A stretch of DNA of 64,000 nucleotides from Mangifera indica (Eukaryota; Streptophyta; Magnoliopsida; Sapindales; Anacardiaceae): positions 12,137,463 through 12,201,462 of the forward strand of contig NC_058137.1 in NCBI RefSeq assembly GCF_011075055.1. Direction: 5' to 3'. This document shows positions 46,200 through 60,300 of this stretch, one piece after another; position 1 is the first letter of the stretch, and every line of letters begins with the position of its first letter. The notes beneath the pieces are model-generated. The model worked only from the letters and a program-made list of their open reading frames with translations, was not told where the DNA came from and made no database searches. The position numbers and the translations under genes are program-made.

Positions 46200-49100
46200 T
46201 ACCTAGGAGATTAATTAAGGATGCCCTAGAAGTCCCCAATCAAGAGAGGAGCCAAGCTGAGGCTCAAGGACAAGCATTTGTCGTGTCAATTATGTCATTA
46301 GTAAACAACGAGGTTATCTGATGGATAGTTGAAGATATTTTGAGATAGAATAAAGAGGCATCTAAGAGTGTTAGACATCTAGTTTATGCCCCACAGATGC
46401 CTAATAGCCTCTAGTTACAAAGATTCCACCCTAGCAAGACAAAGTAGAAATAGTAGGTGATAGTAGAGCTTAAGCTCATCTTATCTATAGTTTGGCAAGT
46501 CGACACCAACCCCTTGATTTTAGAGGTAGTATAGTATTACATGAGTTACCAACTAAAAAATGGCTAGAAGTAGTAGAGGATGTTATGAGGATTTTCACCA
46601 TGATGGATATAGATAAGATTTAGCATATCAGCCTATTGCTTAAGGATGATGTTATGTGAGACCTACCAAGTGTCAAAGATGACTTGGATTGATTTCATTT
46701 AGGTTTCTCAAAAAGAGTACCTATCTATATATGTTATATATGTGTAGGCTCAAGAGTTCTTTCATCTAAGGTAGGGCAACATGACAAATGCTAGATGAAG
46801 ATAAAATTCAAAGTAACAAAATGTTGTTGAGTGAGACCTTGTTCTTGAAGGGTTGAGAAATGGTAGTGGATTTGATAGTGTTTGACATACCAAACTTTGA
46901 TATAATATTGGGCATGGATTTCTTGAGCCACTATTGAGCTAAGATAGACAGTGTGAAAAAGAAAGTTCGGTTCTAGTTAGAAAATGGTGAACAATTCTCA
47001 TTTGGTGAAAGTTAAGTATTGAGTATGATAATTAGCAACTTGAAAGCTAGAAAAATGTTATTGAAATGGTGTTATGGATACTTAGCTCATGTGGTAAACA
47101 AACCAGTAGAGACTGCCTAGAGCTTGTAATCCACCTCTATGGTATATGAATTTTTTGATGTGTTCTTAAATAAGTTGTCTGGAGTGGCATTGATAAGAGA
47201 GGTGAAGTTTAGTTTAAAGCTAGCCCTAAGGATGACACCCATTTCTAAGGCCCTGTATAGAATAACACCAGTAGAGTTTCAAGAGTTGAAGAAACAACTA
47301 CAGGAGTTACTTGAGAGTGGATTTATATGACCAAGTCATTTACCATAAGGCACATTGATCCTTTTTGTGAAAAAAAAGGATGGGTCGATACGTACGTGTA
47401 TTGATTATCGAGTGTTAACAAGTTAACGATCAAGAACAAGTATCCACTACCATGGATTGATGATTTACTTGATTAGCTAAAGGGTGCTTCAACATTTTCA
47501 AAGATTGATTTAAGGTCGGGGTATCATCAAGTCAGCGTAGCCAAAAAAGATCTTTTAAAGATAGCCTTTTGAACAAGATATGAACACTATGAATTTGTGG
47601 TGATGCTTTTTAGTCTGACGAGTGCACAAGTTATCTTCATGGATTTAATGAATAAGGTGTTTCAAGATTGTCTTGATAAATTTATTGTGATATTATTGAT
47701 GATATATTGGTGTACTCTAGATCTTGTGAGTAGTATGAAAAACATTTGAAATTTATGTTATAGAGACTACAGGAGAAACAATTGTACACCAAGTTTTTAA
47801 AATGTGAATTCTAATTGGATCGTGTTGTTTTTCTGGTGCATGTGGTATCAACTAATGGTATCTTGGTATATCTGGGAAGGTTAAAGCGGTATTGGAATGA
47901 TAGAGACTTAAGACCCCTAAAGAGGTGATAAGTTTTTTGGGATTGACAGGTTATTATAGACGCTTTATAAATGGCTTCACCAAGTTAACTCGACCATTAA
48001 CTGAATTGACCAAAAGCAATACCCTTTTCAAGTGGTTTGACATTTGTGAGAGAAGTTTCTTGAAATTAAAGAATAGATTGACCTCAACATCAATTTTAGC
48101 TTTACCTACAGAATGAGAAAAGTATGATTTGTACATACATGCCTTCTATCAAGGTTTATGAGAGGTACTTATGCAAAAAGGGAAAGTGATAACCTATGTC
48201 TTTAAATAGCTAAAGAATTATAAGGTTTGTTATCCTATTCATGGCTACAGTGGTTTTTGCTTTGAAAATTTAGCGACATTATTTGTATGAAGTCTGATGT
48301 AATATCTACATGGATCATAAGAGTTTGAAATGCTTTTTCACCAAGAGAAAGCTAAACATGAGACAAAAATATGGTTAGAACTGATTAAAAATTATGACTG
48401 TGACATTCAGTATCATTCAAGAAAAGCAAATGTGGTAGTAGATGCCTTAAGCAAAAAAGTGATGTTATCACAAGTCATAGCTTATCAGGAGTTACAAAGG
48501 GAGATAGAGAAAGACCAGATTGAGCTAGTTATAAGAATGTTGGCTGATCTGAGGATTCGATCAACATTATTAGACAAGATTCATAAAGCTCAATTGTCAA
48601 ACAAGTGGTGTATCTAGATAAGGAAAAAGGATTATCGAGAACATAGTGTCTAATTTTAATATCACTAAAGAGGTGTTGAGATTTATGAATTATGTGTGTG
48701 TTCCTAAGACGTCTGACTTAAAGCATAAGATTCTATCTAAGGCTTATAATTCCTTTTACATTGCCCACCTTAGGAGTGTAAAGACGTATCAAGACCTAAA
48801 GAAGACATTTTGGTGGATCGACATGAAAGGAGATGTAGCTGACTTTGTGGTAAAATGTTTGGTATGTCAATAGGTTAAAGCGAAACATTAGAGACTAGCT
48901 AGATTATTGTAACCTTTGATCTTTTCTAAATGGAAGTGGGAGCATATCTCTATAAACTTTGTGGTCAGTCTACTGAGAGTTTGAGATGGATACAATGCCT
49001 TTTGGGTTATAGTAGACCAATTAACTAAGTTAGCACATTTTATCCCTATTAAAGAGGGTACTAACACAAATCACTTAGGTCAGATATACTTCAAGGAGAT

Positions 49101-49350
49101 TGTGAGATTGCATAAAGTACCTAAAACTGTATATCAGACAAAGATACAAGATTTGTCTCAACCTTTTGGTAGAGTTTATAAAGATCGATTGGTACTAGAT
49201 TGGCATTTAACACTATTTATCACCCTTCAACTGATAGACAGACTGAAAGAATGAATCAAGTGATAGAGGATATGTTGAGAGCATGTTGCTTGGATTAGAG
49301 AGTGAGTTGGGTTGAGTTGTTGCCACTAATGGAATTTACAATGATGATAG
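46200..49350 (+). pseudogene. Old Ty3/gypsy gag-pol relic
   Basis: A degenerate gag (46200-46700) is followed by a protease remnant (LIVFDIPNFDIILGMDFL near 46900), RT (47139-47750: [17 protein letters not shown], then [16 protein letters not shown]), RNase H and linker (47925-48617, TGYYRRFINGFTKL and YHSRKANVVVDALSK), and an integrase HHCC region (48646-48873, KTFWWIDMKGDVADFVVKCL). The order is that of copies I and II, but the sequence is much more diverged and broken by stops in nearly every domain. It is a distant or older member of the same lineage. Confidence 0.85.
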
Positions 49351-49868
49351 TAGTCTTCTTATGGCTTGAACTATACCCAAAGATGTTTCTTCTAGTGAAA
49401 GGTGACTCTGGCACTCTTCAATCCTCCTTTCTCTCCTGTTTGGCTAAAAAGATTTCAAGAAAAAAATGAGTGCTGCCTCTTCTATGATTGTTTTTATTTT
49501 CAAATTAAACAGACGTACACAGGTGTGTATACTAAATATAGAGGCATTTATGCTAGTTACCAAAACATTAAACCACGTTACGAGATTCCTGTGGAACATA
49601 TTCTTATCCTAGAATTCAAAATCTGTTAACTAGACACGATAATGTATCCTACTTATACAGACATGTATCTTGGTCAAAATTGGCTAAAACATATGATATA
49701 TAGGAAGACCATTTTGCTATTTTTGCCATATTGTACACGGGCGTGTAGCCTTTCATACATGACTGTGCATGCCAAAAATCACATAAAAGTTTCTCAAGCA
49801 TAACCTTACACAAGAAAATTACTAAAAGACCAAAATAACTTTAAACATACTTGTGGATGTTACATTTC
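49351..49868. repeat. Probable LTR remnants around gypsy relics
   Basis: The stretch contains acacgggcgtgtagcc and similar words, and lies directly before ggatgttacatttctccccc at about 49855. That is the same junction style as LTR plus purine tract in copy I (ggatgttacatttcttctcc at 23747). It is therefore likely the 3' LTR of the minus-strand fragment that follows. Ends are not defined. Confidence 0.4.
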
Positions 49869-50130
49869 TCCCCCTCTAAATGAATTTTGTCCTTGAAATT
49901 CACTTGAACAGTTGTGGGAATTTTTGCCTCATATCTTACTCCACCTTTTAAATGGCCTTCTTTACTTGATAATTCCTCCAAAAGACTTTAATAAAAGGAA
50001 TCTATTTGTTTCTGAGTTACTTTATTCGCTTGTCAAGAACCTGGACTGACCTTTCCTCATTGACCAAATCATCTCTAAACTTTACACCTTTAACTTTTAA
50101 CGCATGAGTCAGGTCATGAAGATTACTTAC
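49869..50130 (-). pseudogene. Minus-strand end of a gypsy pol (chromodomain-like region)
   Basis: The plus-strand text aatgaattttgtccttgaaa and the following tactccaccttttaaatgg mirror 23775-23870 of copy I (aagaatttcgtcctcgaaat, cacctt). This is the reverse complement of the polyprotein end and chromodomain-like tail of a related element facing the opposite way from 46200-49350. It is frame-broken. Confidence 0.5.
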
Positions 50131-53100
50131 AAAAGAGACTGTTTGATTTATGTATATACATCTTAAAATCGTTTTAACATGATTATGGTATGAATTTTAT
50201 GTGTTTTGGCTTGATAATGCATAATGCCTAGAAGTGATCATATATAGGTTTTAATGCATGTTTTCCAATGCATATACTTGTTTAGGGTTCTTTAGAGATA
50301 TGGTTGAAACTAACTGGTATGGTTATAGTGCTTATGTTGTGTTTGTGTAGCGTAAAAGCCTTTAGGACTTGATTTCCAAATTATGACACATAACCATGTA
50401 TGACTTCATAAACAGTTATGTGTCATTCCAAAAATTTCGAAAGTTTGAGATTTTTACCCTTGTTCTGAGGGAAGACATGCATAGTTGTGTGGTATAAGAC
50501 ACACGCCCATGTATGACTTTCCAAAAATGGATGACGTAGGTAGCTGAAGACATGTAATTTGTACATGTGGATCATTGTGCATAAAAGTCTGTTTAGGTAA
50601 TCTCCTTGTGCATACCTGCCCTATGCACAACCATGTATTGAATACCACACGTCTGTATATATAGGTCAAAAGGCACACAAGCTGGGTAAAGAAGCACACG
50701 ACCATGTATCCTTAAACAAGACAAAAGACAATTATACTTCTAAGCTATGTGCATAGAAGAGAGAGTTAAACAACAAAAATAATGAGTAACTAGAGAATAA
50801 AGAATTCAAGAAAGACTTAGTGTAGGTGTTGACTACGTGGACAATAGCATAAGCTCGGACTGAGTTGTATTTGAGTCGAAAGTTAATAATCTTAAGGCTA
50901 GTGTTACATATGTTGATAGTCATCAGCTATATGTGTAAGTTGTTAAACACTTTTGTAATGGCTAATATGAAAAGGGGGGTGAATAGGTTCTTAACAATAA
51001 ATGAAATGATAAATTATAATAAATTCCAAAATAAACTTTACAAACCACACAACTAAAACACTAACAATAAATTCAATAGTAATAAACTTTAAAATAGAAA
51101 TAAACAATAATAGCAATGGAGACAAATAACAAGCTGAAATGAATAACAACAGTAATAATAAATGTCAATATTAATTACAAAAATAAATATCAATAATAAC
51201 AAATAATACTTAAGCAGATAAAGTTGTAGAAATGCTCATTTAAAGTGGTTCAGAGCTTTCTCTTGTAAGCCCTCTCTGTCCACTTCTCCAAGCAAACCGT
51301 CATGGAGTTTCACTATCTCTTGAAGAATTTTTTACAGGTAGTATATTCGAGATTTCACCCATTACACTAGTTGATACAAGATTGTGCCCACAATATTTGA
51401 TTACAAAATATGAACAAGTTTAAGTGAACATAACTCTCAAAGAATAAAAGTTTAAAGCTCATGGAGAGTTACAAAGAAATGAAAGTAATAATGTTTTTAG
51501 TTTTTCTTTTTGGCGTCTTTTGATTTTTCTTCTTCCTTTTTTTCATCACCCTGCTCTTCAATTTGAAACCAAATTTATAGAGATATTTAATTCCCGTTGG
51601 ATTGAGTTTCCATCGATAGTTTTTTGAAAGAATTTGGCAAAGAAAAATGACCTCGATCAGAGTTGTAACGAATAGGTTTAAATGCTTCAATGGATAATTT
51701 TCAGCATGGGCAGTAAAATTGTGTCACGGGCGGCTTGCTTTATTTCTATGTTTAAAAAACAATCTAGAAGCTTGAACAAGTATATGTCGGGTTGCGCACA
51801 GTTGAAGTACGGGTTTAATTTTAAGAATGACACGACTGGAAAGCTTTAAAAAACTGCACAAGAGGGACAAACTTTACACACGTCACATTTATACTAGGAT
51901 AATTTTCAAAATGATCTCAAGCTAGGTTTTGGCCCAACAAAGTATGCAGCCTCAAATGTGACTCTTGGTATCATTATGGTGGATACTACATGTCACCCTA
52001 CTCATACTTCTAATATACTTCATCTTCGCTTTGACGAACAAGTAAAGTGTAATAGTTAAGTCAGACCCAATATAAATATCTCCTAATTTTTCACCTAGTA
52101 AAAGCGTAGCATTCATTTTGGGAAACAAGTTTTCAATGAACAGGGGCTTAATTAGGGTATCATATTGGAAGACACCAATTTAATCTTAGACTTAATATTT
52201 AAATTGAAGGTTTCAATTAATTAGTCTCATAAGATGTTATGTTGCATGTTAGGTGACACCTGGAAAAATATAACCATTCACATCCATCTAACAACGTAAA
52301 ATTAAAATGTGTCAATACACAACCATAACTAATGTCAAACCTCTTAAGCTAAGAGAAGTCTGACTGGTCAACCTATATGAATGTTTTGTCTTCGAGTCTT
52401 CGTCTTCTCGTTTGTCCTTTTTGCCTTTAGTCTTTAGTAATTATATGGTATTGTTTCTTAGTTACATAATTCTAAGAAAATAAATTAACAACCTAGTATA
52501 AAAGAAAGAAGAATAAAGTAGGGTGTGCAACCCCTATTTAAGAATTACAACCCAAATAAAATAAAATAATCATTCACATTGGTTCATTGGTTGCATAGTG
52601 GGCACCATTCACATATACATCCATATATACACATGCAATTAAAATTAAATTTTAATTCTTAGTTAGCCAAGTGTTAAATTGCATTTTTATCCCTAAAACT
52701 TTACAAAATAATCATTTAACCCCAAGACTCAAGAAAATTTCAATTTTGGTTCCAATTCAATGAAACTGGAACCAAAAGCTAATTCCCAATCTCAAAGGGC
52801 ATGTAAGCATCTCAGGAGGCATATCAAGGCCATGATGGAAGACCACCGTACATGGTTTAGGCAAAAAAATTACCTAGCAAGGCATAAGTTCAAGGTGTAG
52901 CGAGTGTACCAAACCTGGACAAAACTACCCAGACAGGTGTCGTCTAGCGATGTACTAACCTATAACTTAGAAGTAGGATAGGGTAGAGCCTGCCCCATCA
53001 TATCCCAATGGTCAAAGCTCAAGCCACCATCGTGTTAACCTACAAGTTAGTTTTTGTTCAGGTGCACATTGCAGCATGAAGCAAACTTATGGTGCATGGC

Positions 53101-53500
53101 ACCACCTTATTTGGTTTTTGTTCTAGTTATGTAGGGTGGTGTTTCCAACCTCGGTTTCTAGAATTTCCAATGGCAGGAAATCCAGGAGCCAATGTGCAAA
53201 GGCAAACCAATCATTGTGTGAGCAATAGTGTTGCGTAAACCACACTTACTTGACAAACCGTTTATTAACCTTGAATTTAATCCTACATCAACAATTAAAC
53301 TCAAGAAAATTTTAGTAATAAACATTCAATAAATTTAACACATCTTTATGTTGTTTTTAAACTTAGTAAATCATGTGGCAACATGATTGCAAATCAACTT
53401 TACTAATTTTAAGGTTTTGATTATTTATCAATTACATGCAACACCATATAAAAATAATCAAAACTTGCAAGTATATTTTCAGGAAAATATGCCTAAATAG
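50131..53500. other. Intergenic sequence with unresolved repeat fragments
   Basis: No gene is recognised. 50380-50720 has several short acacgcccatgtatgac-like words resembling the cgtgt words of the LTR remnant before it. The frames at 50454-51056 and 51469-51690 show no domain. The stretch 52750-53250 has higher GC and could be an old gene or transposon fragment, but nothing identifies it. Confidence 0.4.
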
Positions 53501-53559
53501 TGGGTCTAATACAACTATAAGGTTTTAGGGAGTCATTAATTAGCAGTATAGCAGAATTG

Positions 53560-54631
53560 AAATTTTAAAATTATCAAAGATCCTAAAACTTATCTAGGAT
53601 ACCCGTTTTAATACATAGATTCATAAACATGTTAGCCACACATAGGGTATTTAGAAATTATACTTACATTGTTTGTTCCTCAAAGACTTCATGTGGCTAT
53701 GCAAAGATTGCTATGAAACCCCCTTAAGGTGACGCTTTCGTACCTATAGGGAGCGCGAATGGAAGGAAATAAAAAAAAAAAGCTACTAAGACTTCTATTT
53801 GCTAGATCTTGGAAATTTGATCACAACAAAATGAAAAGAAGGTCATAATAGTGGAAACTTGTGTCAATAAGTTTCTAGGCGTGAAGATATGTGTTTAGGA
53901 TGTATGTGTTGGCTTGTTGTAAAAGTTTTGACTCAAACTAAACACCTTTATTTATAATGTGTGCATGAATCCTAAGTTAGTTAGGATTTTAACTACTTAG
54001 GTGATAAGGTGTCCTAGAGTTCTTATTAAATTAAAACCATACCAATCCTTTATTGATCAACCATAGCCTCCATAACTTCCATGCATCTCACGATATGGCT
54101 AATCACTACCTTTATGATACCTTTATTATGATGATACATTAGATAGTGTCAAACCATATGAATCCTTGCACAAGATGATCTAGCAAAATTAAGTCAAAGG
54201 ATCACATGTACCCATTATGTTAAAAGGATTTGTTTCATAGACACTAGAGTAACCAACCATATGGTTATGCTTTGGTAGGATCAGTTAGATGAACACGTCT
54301 ATAATGTACACCCATATGTTACACCAAATAGTTAGCAAACAACTTTAGCACATGAAATGATAATCCCATCACTATTACATGTGTCCTTGGTTATTGTAAT
54401 TTGTGATTATGAACATTTCTAGAATGACTAGTTAATATGTGTATAGAGTTCCCATAATCAGTCATTTGATCCCTTTATTATAGTTCTACTATTCTAAGAG
54501 CATGTTATTCACATATTCATATAATAGACAAGTATATGAACTGAATAACTATAAATCCTTTTTATCATTAAATAAGATAAATTACAATTACAAATGTCAA
54601 ATCAGTTGGCTATAGGGCATCTATCCTAACA
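53560..54631 (-). repeat. Possible copia-type LTR (minus strand)
   Basis: On the minus strand the segment opens TGTTAGGATAGATGCCCTAT at 54631. That start is of the kind found in plant Ty1/copia LTRs (TGTTAGGAT), and is followed by several hundred AT-rich bases without coding. No partner LTR, primer site or target duplication was found, and the other end is a guess; it may be a solo LTR. Confidence 0.3.
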
Positions 54632-54639
54632 ATAACTTA

Positions 54640-55928
54640 TGAATGTCATATGTGAGTTCTTAATATAAATAAATATCTATAAGCGTGAAGATAATTAAAA
54701 ATTCAAGTTAGGTGTTGGCTATGGTGACTGAACTAAGATTTGTACAGTGTTAAAGTAATGATATTTGTGGAGAATATACACTGTAGCACATGATTCATAC
54801 TATATTTGCATAAGTAAGACGACTGGTTAAAGTAACAAGGGATGAATCCCTGCTTCCTTACTGTGTGAGACTTTATAAGGTTTATCTTATATTTGTATCA
54901 TTTGACTCTTTACTATTATTCGATGTTTACTCTTAGTGTTGTTATTTTAGCATGACACTTTTGGTTAGACATGATTTTGTCTATGGAACATGACTAGAAA
55001 AACAACTAAGTTTAAATTGAGAATATTGAGTAAAAGATGAACACTTATATATTACGTGTGTTCATTGGTCAACCGATCTTGTCACTCATACAGGAGAATG
55101 AACTTGATCATGGACACATACAAAAATAACATATTGATAAATGACGGACTAAAGAGAGCTAATGTTATCGAACAAATCTGGGGTATTGTAAGCCTAACGT
55201 TTTATTACATTTTTATTTGGGTTGAAGCGACTATACTATTCCTAACAGATGTATAGTATTTAGCTCCCAAGTATAGGTTACTTGCAAGGTCAGATGACAT
55301 ATTTGCAAGTATGAAATATATTATTGTATGAGATTTTTGTGGCTAAGTATTTGATCTGGGTCTTCCGTCATATACAAGTTGTAGATATTGGGTCTAGGCC
55401 CACCTACGACAGGTTGACCAGACCCAATTTACTAATTGCCAAAAGGTAATTTGTGACGGGAAGTTATTGCCAGTTTGACATCTATTCAAATGCCTAAATT
55501 ACCTCTACAACCACTGACTTTACGTCTTTTTTTTTTTTTTTTTTTACAAAAGAATGGTTTCTTCTTTTTTCTCCCAGAATCCAATACATAAAGATTATGT
55601 CTTCCAATCAGAAATGGCAATAAGCAAATTATGTCATGGAAATAGTCTCATGTCAATGCCTTACGACGCATTCAAATCATTCAGAAACGAGAATTAAACT
55701 GGGTATGCATTTATGTTTATTGTAATTCATAGAATATGATTTGGCATGTTTGTTTTAAATGTTCCAAAATTACATGATGAAAACTTCCAACTCCTACTTA
55801 CCTCTCTTCCGAGCCAATGAATTTGGTGCAAAAATCCTCTTTTGATCACCAAAAATTCTCTTTTGTTCCTTGGAAATTAGCCCAAATATCTATTTTAAAT
55901 TATAAGAAGATAAGAAATATACATACAT

Positions 55929-56018
<90 letters not shown>

Positions 56019-56330
56019 ATGAAATGAGGCATCATGTGGATGCGCCTCCTTAGATAGAATTCAAATTAGATAACCATTAGAACGACCTTATACTTGTTAT
56101 GACCGTTTGTTCACCTTCTTAAGCAATCTAATGTGGCACGACATTAATATTGTCTACTTGACACAACATGAACAAGATGTACCTTTATAGATGACCATTC
56201 AACTAACTAAATTTCAAATTCTTCAACACTTAGTCATTTTAATATCTTATGAATCAAAAGAATGACTAGAAAGACCTTGTTATGCATTTGCAAGTTTTAC
56301 ACTAGAAGAGTTTATTTCCTCACGTTGTTA
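54640..56330. other. Intergenic sequence with a long (AT)n run
   Basis: No gene is recognised. The 66-residue frame at 55056-55256 has no domain. A poly-T run lies near 55530 and an (AT)n run at 55931-56016. Confidence 0.5.
55931..56016. repeat. (AT)n microsatellite, about 43 units
   Basis: Uninterrupted AT alternation for 86 bases, the longest such run in the window. Confidence 0.95.
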
Positions 56331-56339
56331 AGTAATAAT

Positions 56340-57071
56340 TCAGTTCAAACTGTTCAAAAAATATAGTTTGATTTGACTTAAGTTGATAGATTTAAAAAAA
56401 AAAAAACGATTTGCAATTTGGGTTGTGGTTTAGGGGTTTCTAAACCAAACCAAATCGTGTGTGTATATATATAAAAACACACACAAAAAAAAAAAATTAC
56501 TAGCTCCCACCATTCTCACCCTTAAAGTTTGAAAAAATCCATTTCTCACCCATATGTTAAATTTATTTCAAAAAATTTTAAACTGTCTTTCAAAAAATTG
56601 TTGAAAAGACAAAAAGTGCAAAAGCTAAATAAAATTTTATCCCTAAAATTTTATTAGATATTTTTTTGTATCCCTAATTTATATTAATTTAAATTAAAAA
56701 TAGAAAAAAGATTTACAACTACAATTATAAATCGGGGTGTTAATGACGTATAATTATATTTTTGGAAGAGTTTTTAATTTTTGAAAAATTTAGGGTATTA
56801 ATAATTTTTTGAAGAGATTTTTGGAAATTTGAAAAGAACATTTATGGGTTTTTTTTTAATTTTCTAAATTTTAACATGTATTTTAATAGTTTAAAAAATG
56901 ACAATTACATCCCAAAAAATTGAACATAATACAATAAATTATAAATTTGCATTACTTATTTTTTATATTATGTTGTCTTTTTCATTTCATGTTTATTATA
57001 CATGTATTTAATATTTATTTTATGTGTTTATTTCATGTGTAGGTAACTAGAATTCACTATTATTTATTAAA
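56340..57071. repeat. Dispersed-repeat segment and AT-rich flank of the MULE
   Basis: The first 130 bases resemble the repeat at 44310-44790 (gggttgtggtttaggggttt, ctaaaccaaaccaaatcg). The rest is AT-rich with the MULE target duplication TTTATTAAA at 57063-57071. Similar words reappear beyond the MULE at 63010-63110, so the MULE may have landed in this repeat. Confidence 0.4.
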
Positions 57072-57184
57072 GGGAAATTATTAAAAAGGGGCAAAAGTAA
57101 GGGAGCTTAAGCGAAATTACCCAAAAAATTCATATTAAAGCAAAAATGCCTAACATTTGTGAAATGTCTAAACTACCCCTATAT

Positions 57185-57330
57185 ATAAACAAGGCAAAAT
57201 TTCATATTTCCCACTGTGAAACGTCTACTGTCACTGTGCAAATCCAAAGAAAAATAGACTTTTTTCTCACTGTGAAACCGTCGCCCACTGTTGTCCCACT
57301 GTGAAGCCGATTTCTATCGATTTTCTTGCT
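57185..57330 (+). repeat. Short CACTGTGAA motif cluster in the MULE leader
   Basis: The words cactgtgaaacgtc, cactgtgcaaatcc, cactgtgaaaccgtc and cactgtgaagccg occur within about 115 bases just before the first ATG (57346), and cccactgttgtcccactg lies among them. More cactgtg or cagtggg words occur at 57630-57740. They may be protein-binding sites or chance slippage products. Confidence 0.6.
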
Positions 57331-57345
57331 TTCTAACGAGCGAAA

Positions 57346-60300
57346 ATGGTCAAGAAGGTTAGTATATCTTCCGTAATCTTATTTGAATCAAGTTATTGTT
57401 CATATTATTGAGATTTGAGTGAGATTTTACGGTTTGAAAATTAAGGTTTCGATTTTGTACAATGTTTAATATGTTTTGATTCTTGGCTGTTTTCGTTGAA
57501 TTTGTTAAGGGGTTTTGTGTTATAGCTTATGTAGATTCGATTTATGTTGAAATTGGAGGTCGAAATGATCGATTTTTGGTCGAAAAAAGCCTCCGAAGCC
57601 ATCGGCATTCTGATAGCGGGAACAATGTTTTCCACTGTCATGAAGAACACACCCATTGTGACAGTGGGTGTGGGGGGTTTAGTGGCTTTTTAAAAACATT
57701 ATGGATCTGGTTGTATTATTGTCCACTGTGGGCGTTTTTGAAATTTGCCATGTGTGAAAGTGGGTTGGGGTGAAAATTTACTTTTTTGAAACTGCAGGGG
57801 CGGTATTAGATTCAAAAATTACTGAGGGGCCAAGGGATAAATATTGGACCTGTTCGTAATGCAAATTTTTTTAAGGGGTAAATTGATATTTTTCACATAT
57901 AGGTTTTCTCAACGTGTAGTTTTTGAATTTTATATCCGTTTTTTCTGTTTTAAGATTTTTCAATATGTAGTTTTCGAATTTGAGATTAAGTTTTTCGTTT
58001 TTGTGCCTTCCGGACACATTTTACAATATAATGACCTCGTATTTTTCAGATTTTCGAAGAATTTTTTGATTGTTGCCATTTAAGGGTATTTCAACTTTTA
58101 GAATTTGAATTTCAGTTCCGTTTTTTCGAATTTCACTATTTTATGATATATCGACTCGTATCTTTCAAATTTTCGAAGAATTTTTCGATTGTTGCCATTC
58201 TAGGGTATTTCAACTTCTATAATTCAAATTTCAGTTCCGTTTTTTTGAATTTCACCGTTTTACGATATATCGACTCGTATTTTTCAAATTTTCGAAGAAT
58301 TTTTCGATTGTTACCATTCTAGGGTATTTCAACTTTTAGAATTCAAATTTCAATTCTGTTTTTTCGAATTTCACCGTTTTACCATATATCGACTCGTATT
58401 TTTCAAATTTCTGAAGAATTTTTTGATTGTTGCCATTCTAGGGTATTTCAACTTTTAGAATTCAAATTTCAGTTTTGTTTTTTCGAATTTTACCGTTTTA
58501 CGATATATTGACTCGTATTTTTCAGATTTTTGAAGAATTTTTTAATTGTTGCCATTCTAGGGTATTTCAACTTTTAGAATTCGAATTTCAGTTTCGTTTT
58601 TTTGAATTTCACCATTTTACCATGTATCGACTCGTATTTTTCAGATTTTCGAAAAATTTTTCGATTGTTGCCATTCTAGGGTATTTCAACTTTGAGAATT
58701 TGAATTTTAATTCCGTTTTTTTTTATTTCACCGTTTTACAATATATCGACTCGTATTTTTCAGATTTTTAAAGAATTTTTTGATTGTTACCATTCTAGAG
58801 TATTTCAATTTTTAGAATTCAAATTTCAGTTCCGTTTTTTTGATTGTTAACATTCTATGGTATTTTAACGTATAAAATTTGAATTTCAGTTTTGTTTTTT
58901 CCTTTTAACTATTTTACAATCCTGAAATCTTATTTTTAAAATTTTGTGATCACCTTTTTTATTTTTTATCTTTTTATGAATTTTTCCATGATTTTACATA
59001 TTTGTTATTTATGCATTACTAATGAATATTGTAAATTTTCACAGGATATATTTCGCAAAAGAAGACGTGTTGAAAGCGAGCTGCGAATCCCCGATGAGTC
59101 CAGATACTTTCGGACAGATTTGATATGTCGTGCATAACACACAACATTATCTAGAATTATGTCTACACTAACCCCGGAGCAGCTACGACTATTTGAGAGG
59201 ATATATTTCAGGTATCTTCTTCGTTTACCTGAGACCAAATTCTCTGGTATATTAGTTCATTCATTCCTACTACGACAGCTACATCGATTCTCTGTCAGAG
59301 ACGAGTTTTGGGTTCGGATTAGCAGGGTTGATGTTCGTTTTAGCCCGTTTGAGTTTGCTTTGGTGACGGGTCTTTCGTTTAGCCGATGCATTGATATCTC
59401 TTCATATATTCCTCGCTCCTCCAGACATAGGATCAGAGATACGTACTTTCGAGATTGCCCAAAGGTGCAGTATCATGACCTAGAGCATGTTTTCTTGTCG
59501 AGGCCATGGGGGGATGACGATATTGACGTTGTCAAGATGACCTTATTGTATGTTCTTCATATGGTTTTGTTGGGGAATGATCAACAAAAAAATGTCTCTT
59601 CAGAGTATTTACAGTTGGTTGATCATTTAGATGGGTTTAATTCCTACCCCTGGCTTGTTCCCGTGTGGCAGATGACATACGAGTCTATGTCATAGGTGAG
59701 TGATAGAGTATGCTCCGGACGGATGCCTGAGATGCGTAGATACGACCTCTACAGATTTCCTTTCGCATTTCAGGTTAGTTTTAATTTATTGATTATATAT
59801 ATTAATTTGAAAAAATATGAATTGATTTATTTAAATCGTAAATGATTATATTGCAGTATTGGATATATGAGACTCTGGACACGTTACACGATTGGATTGA
59901 CCTTGTTGATCCCTATTCGTCCCCACAGATGTTTAGGTGGCATACGCGAGACGTCCCTAATTGGACTTATATAGGTCGTATTTTCACTGGTGATCCAGTA
60001 TGTACTAGTTAATTAATAAGTCGATTAATTCATTATATGTTATAATTATTTTGACTTATATATCTTCATCATTAGGAGGATGTCACATTCCCTCTTTGTC
60101 TATCATCGATCGAGGAGGGTTTACCATGGTACGCTAAGATTCGTGAGTACACCGGTTTACCTGATGCTAATTCCTCCTCATCTTCTTTGGTTCTGATCGC
60201 AACTAGAGACGGGGCTTCTTTAGCCTTAGGACCTTCAACTGTAGCTGTCGAGACTTCTGAGACACATAAGGAGCCTATTTAGCCTCTTGTTATGAAGCAG

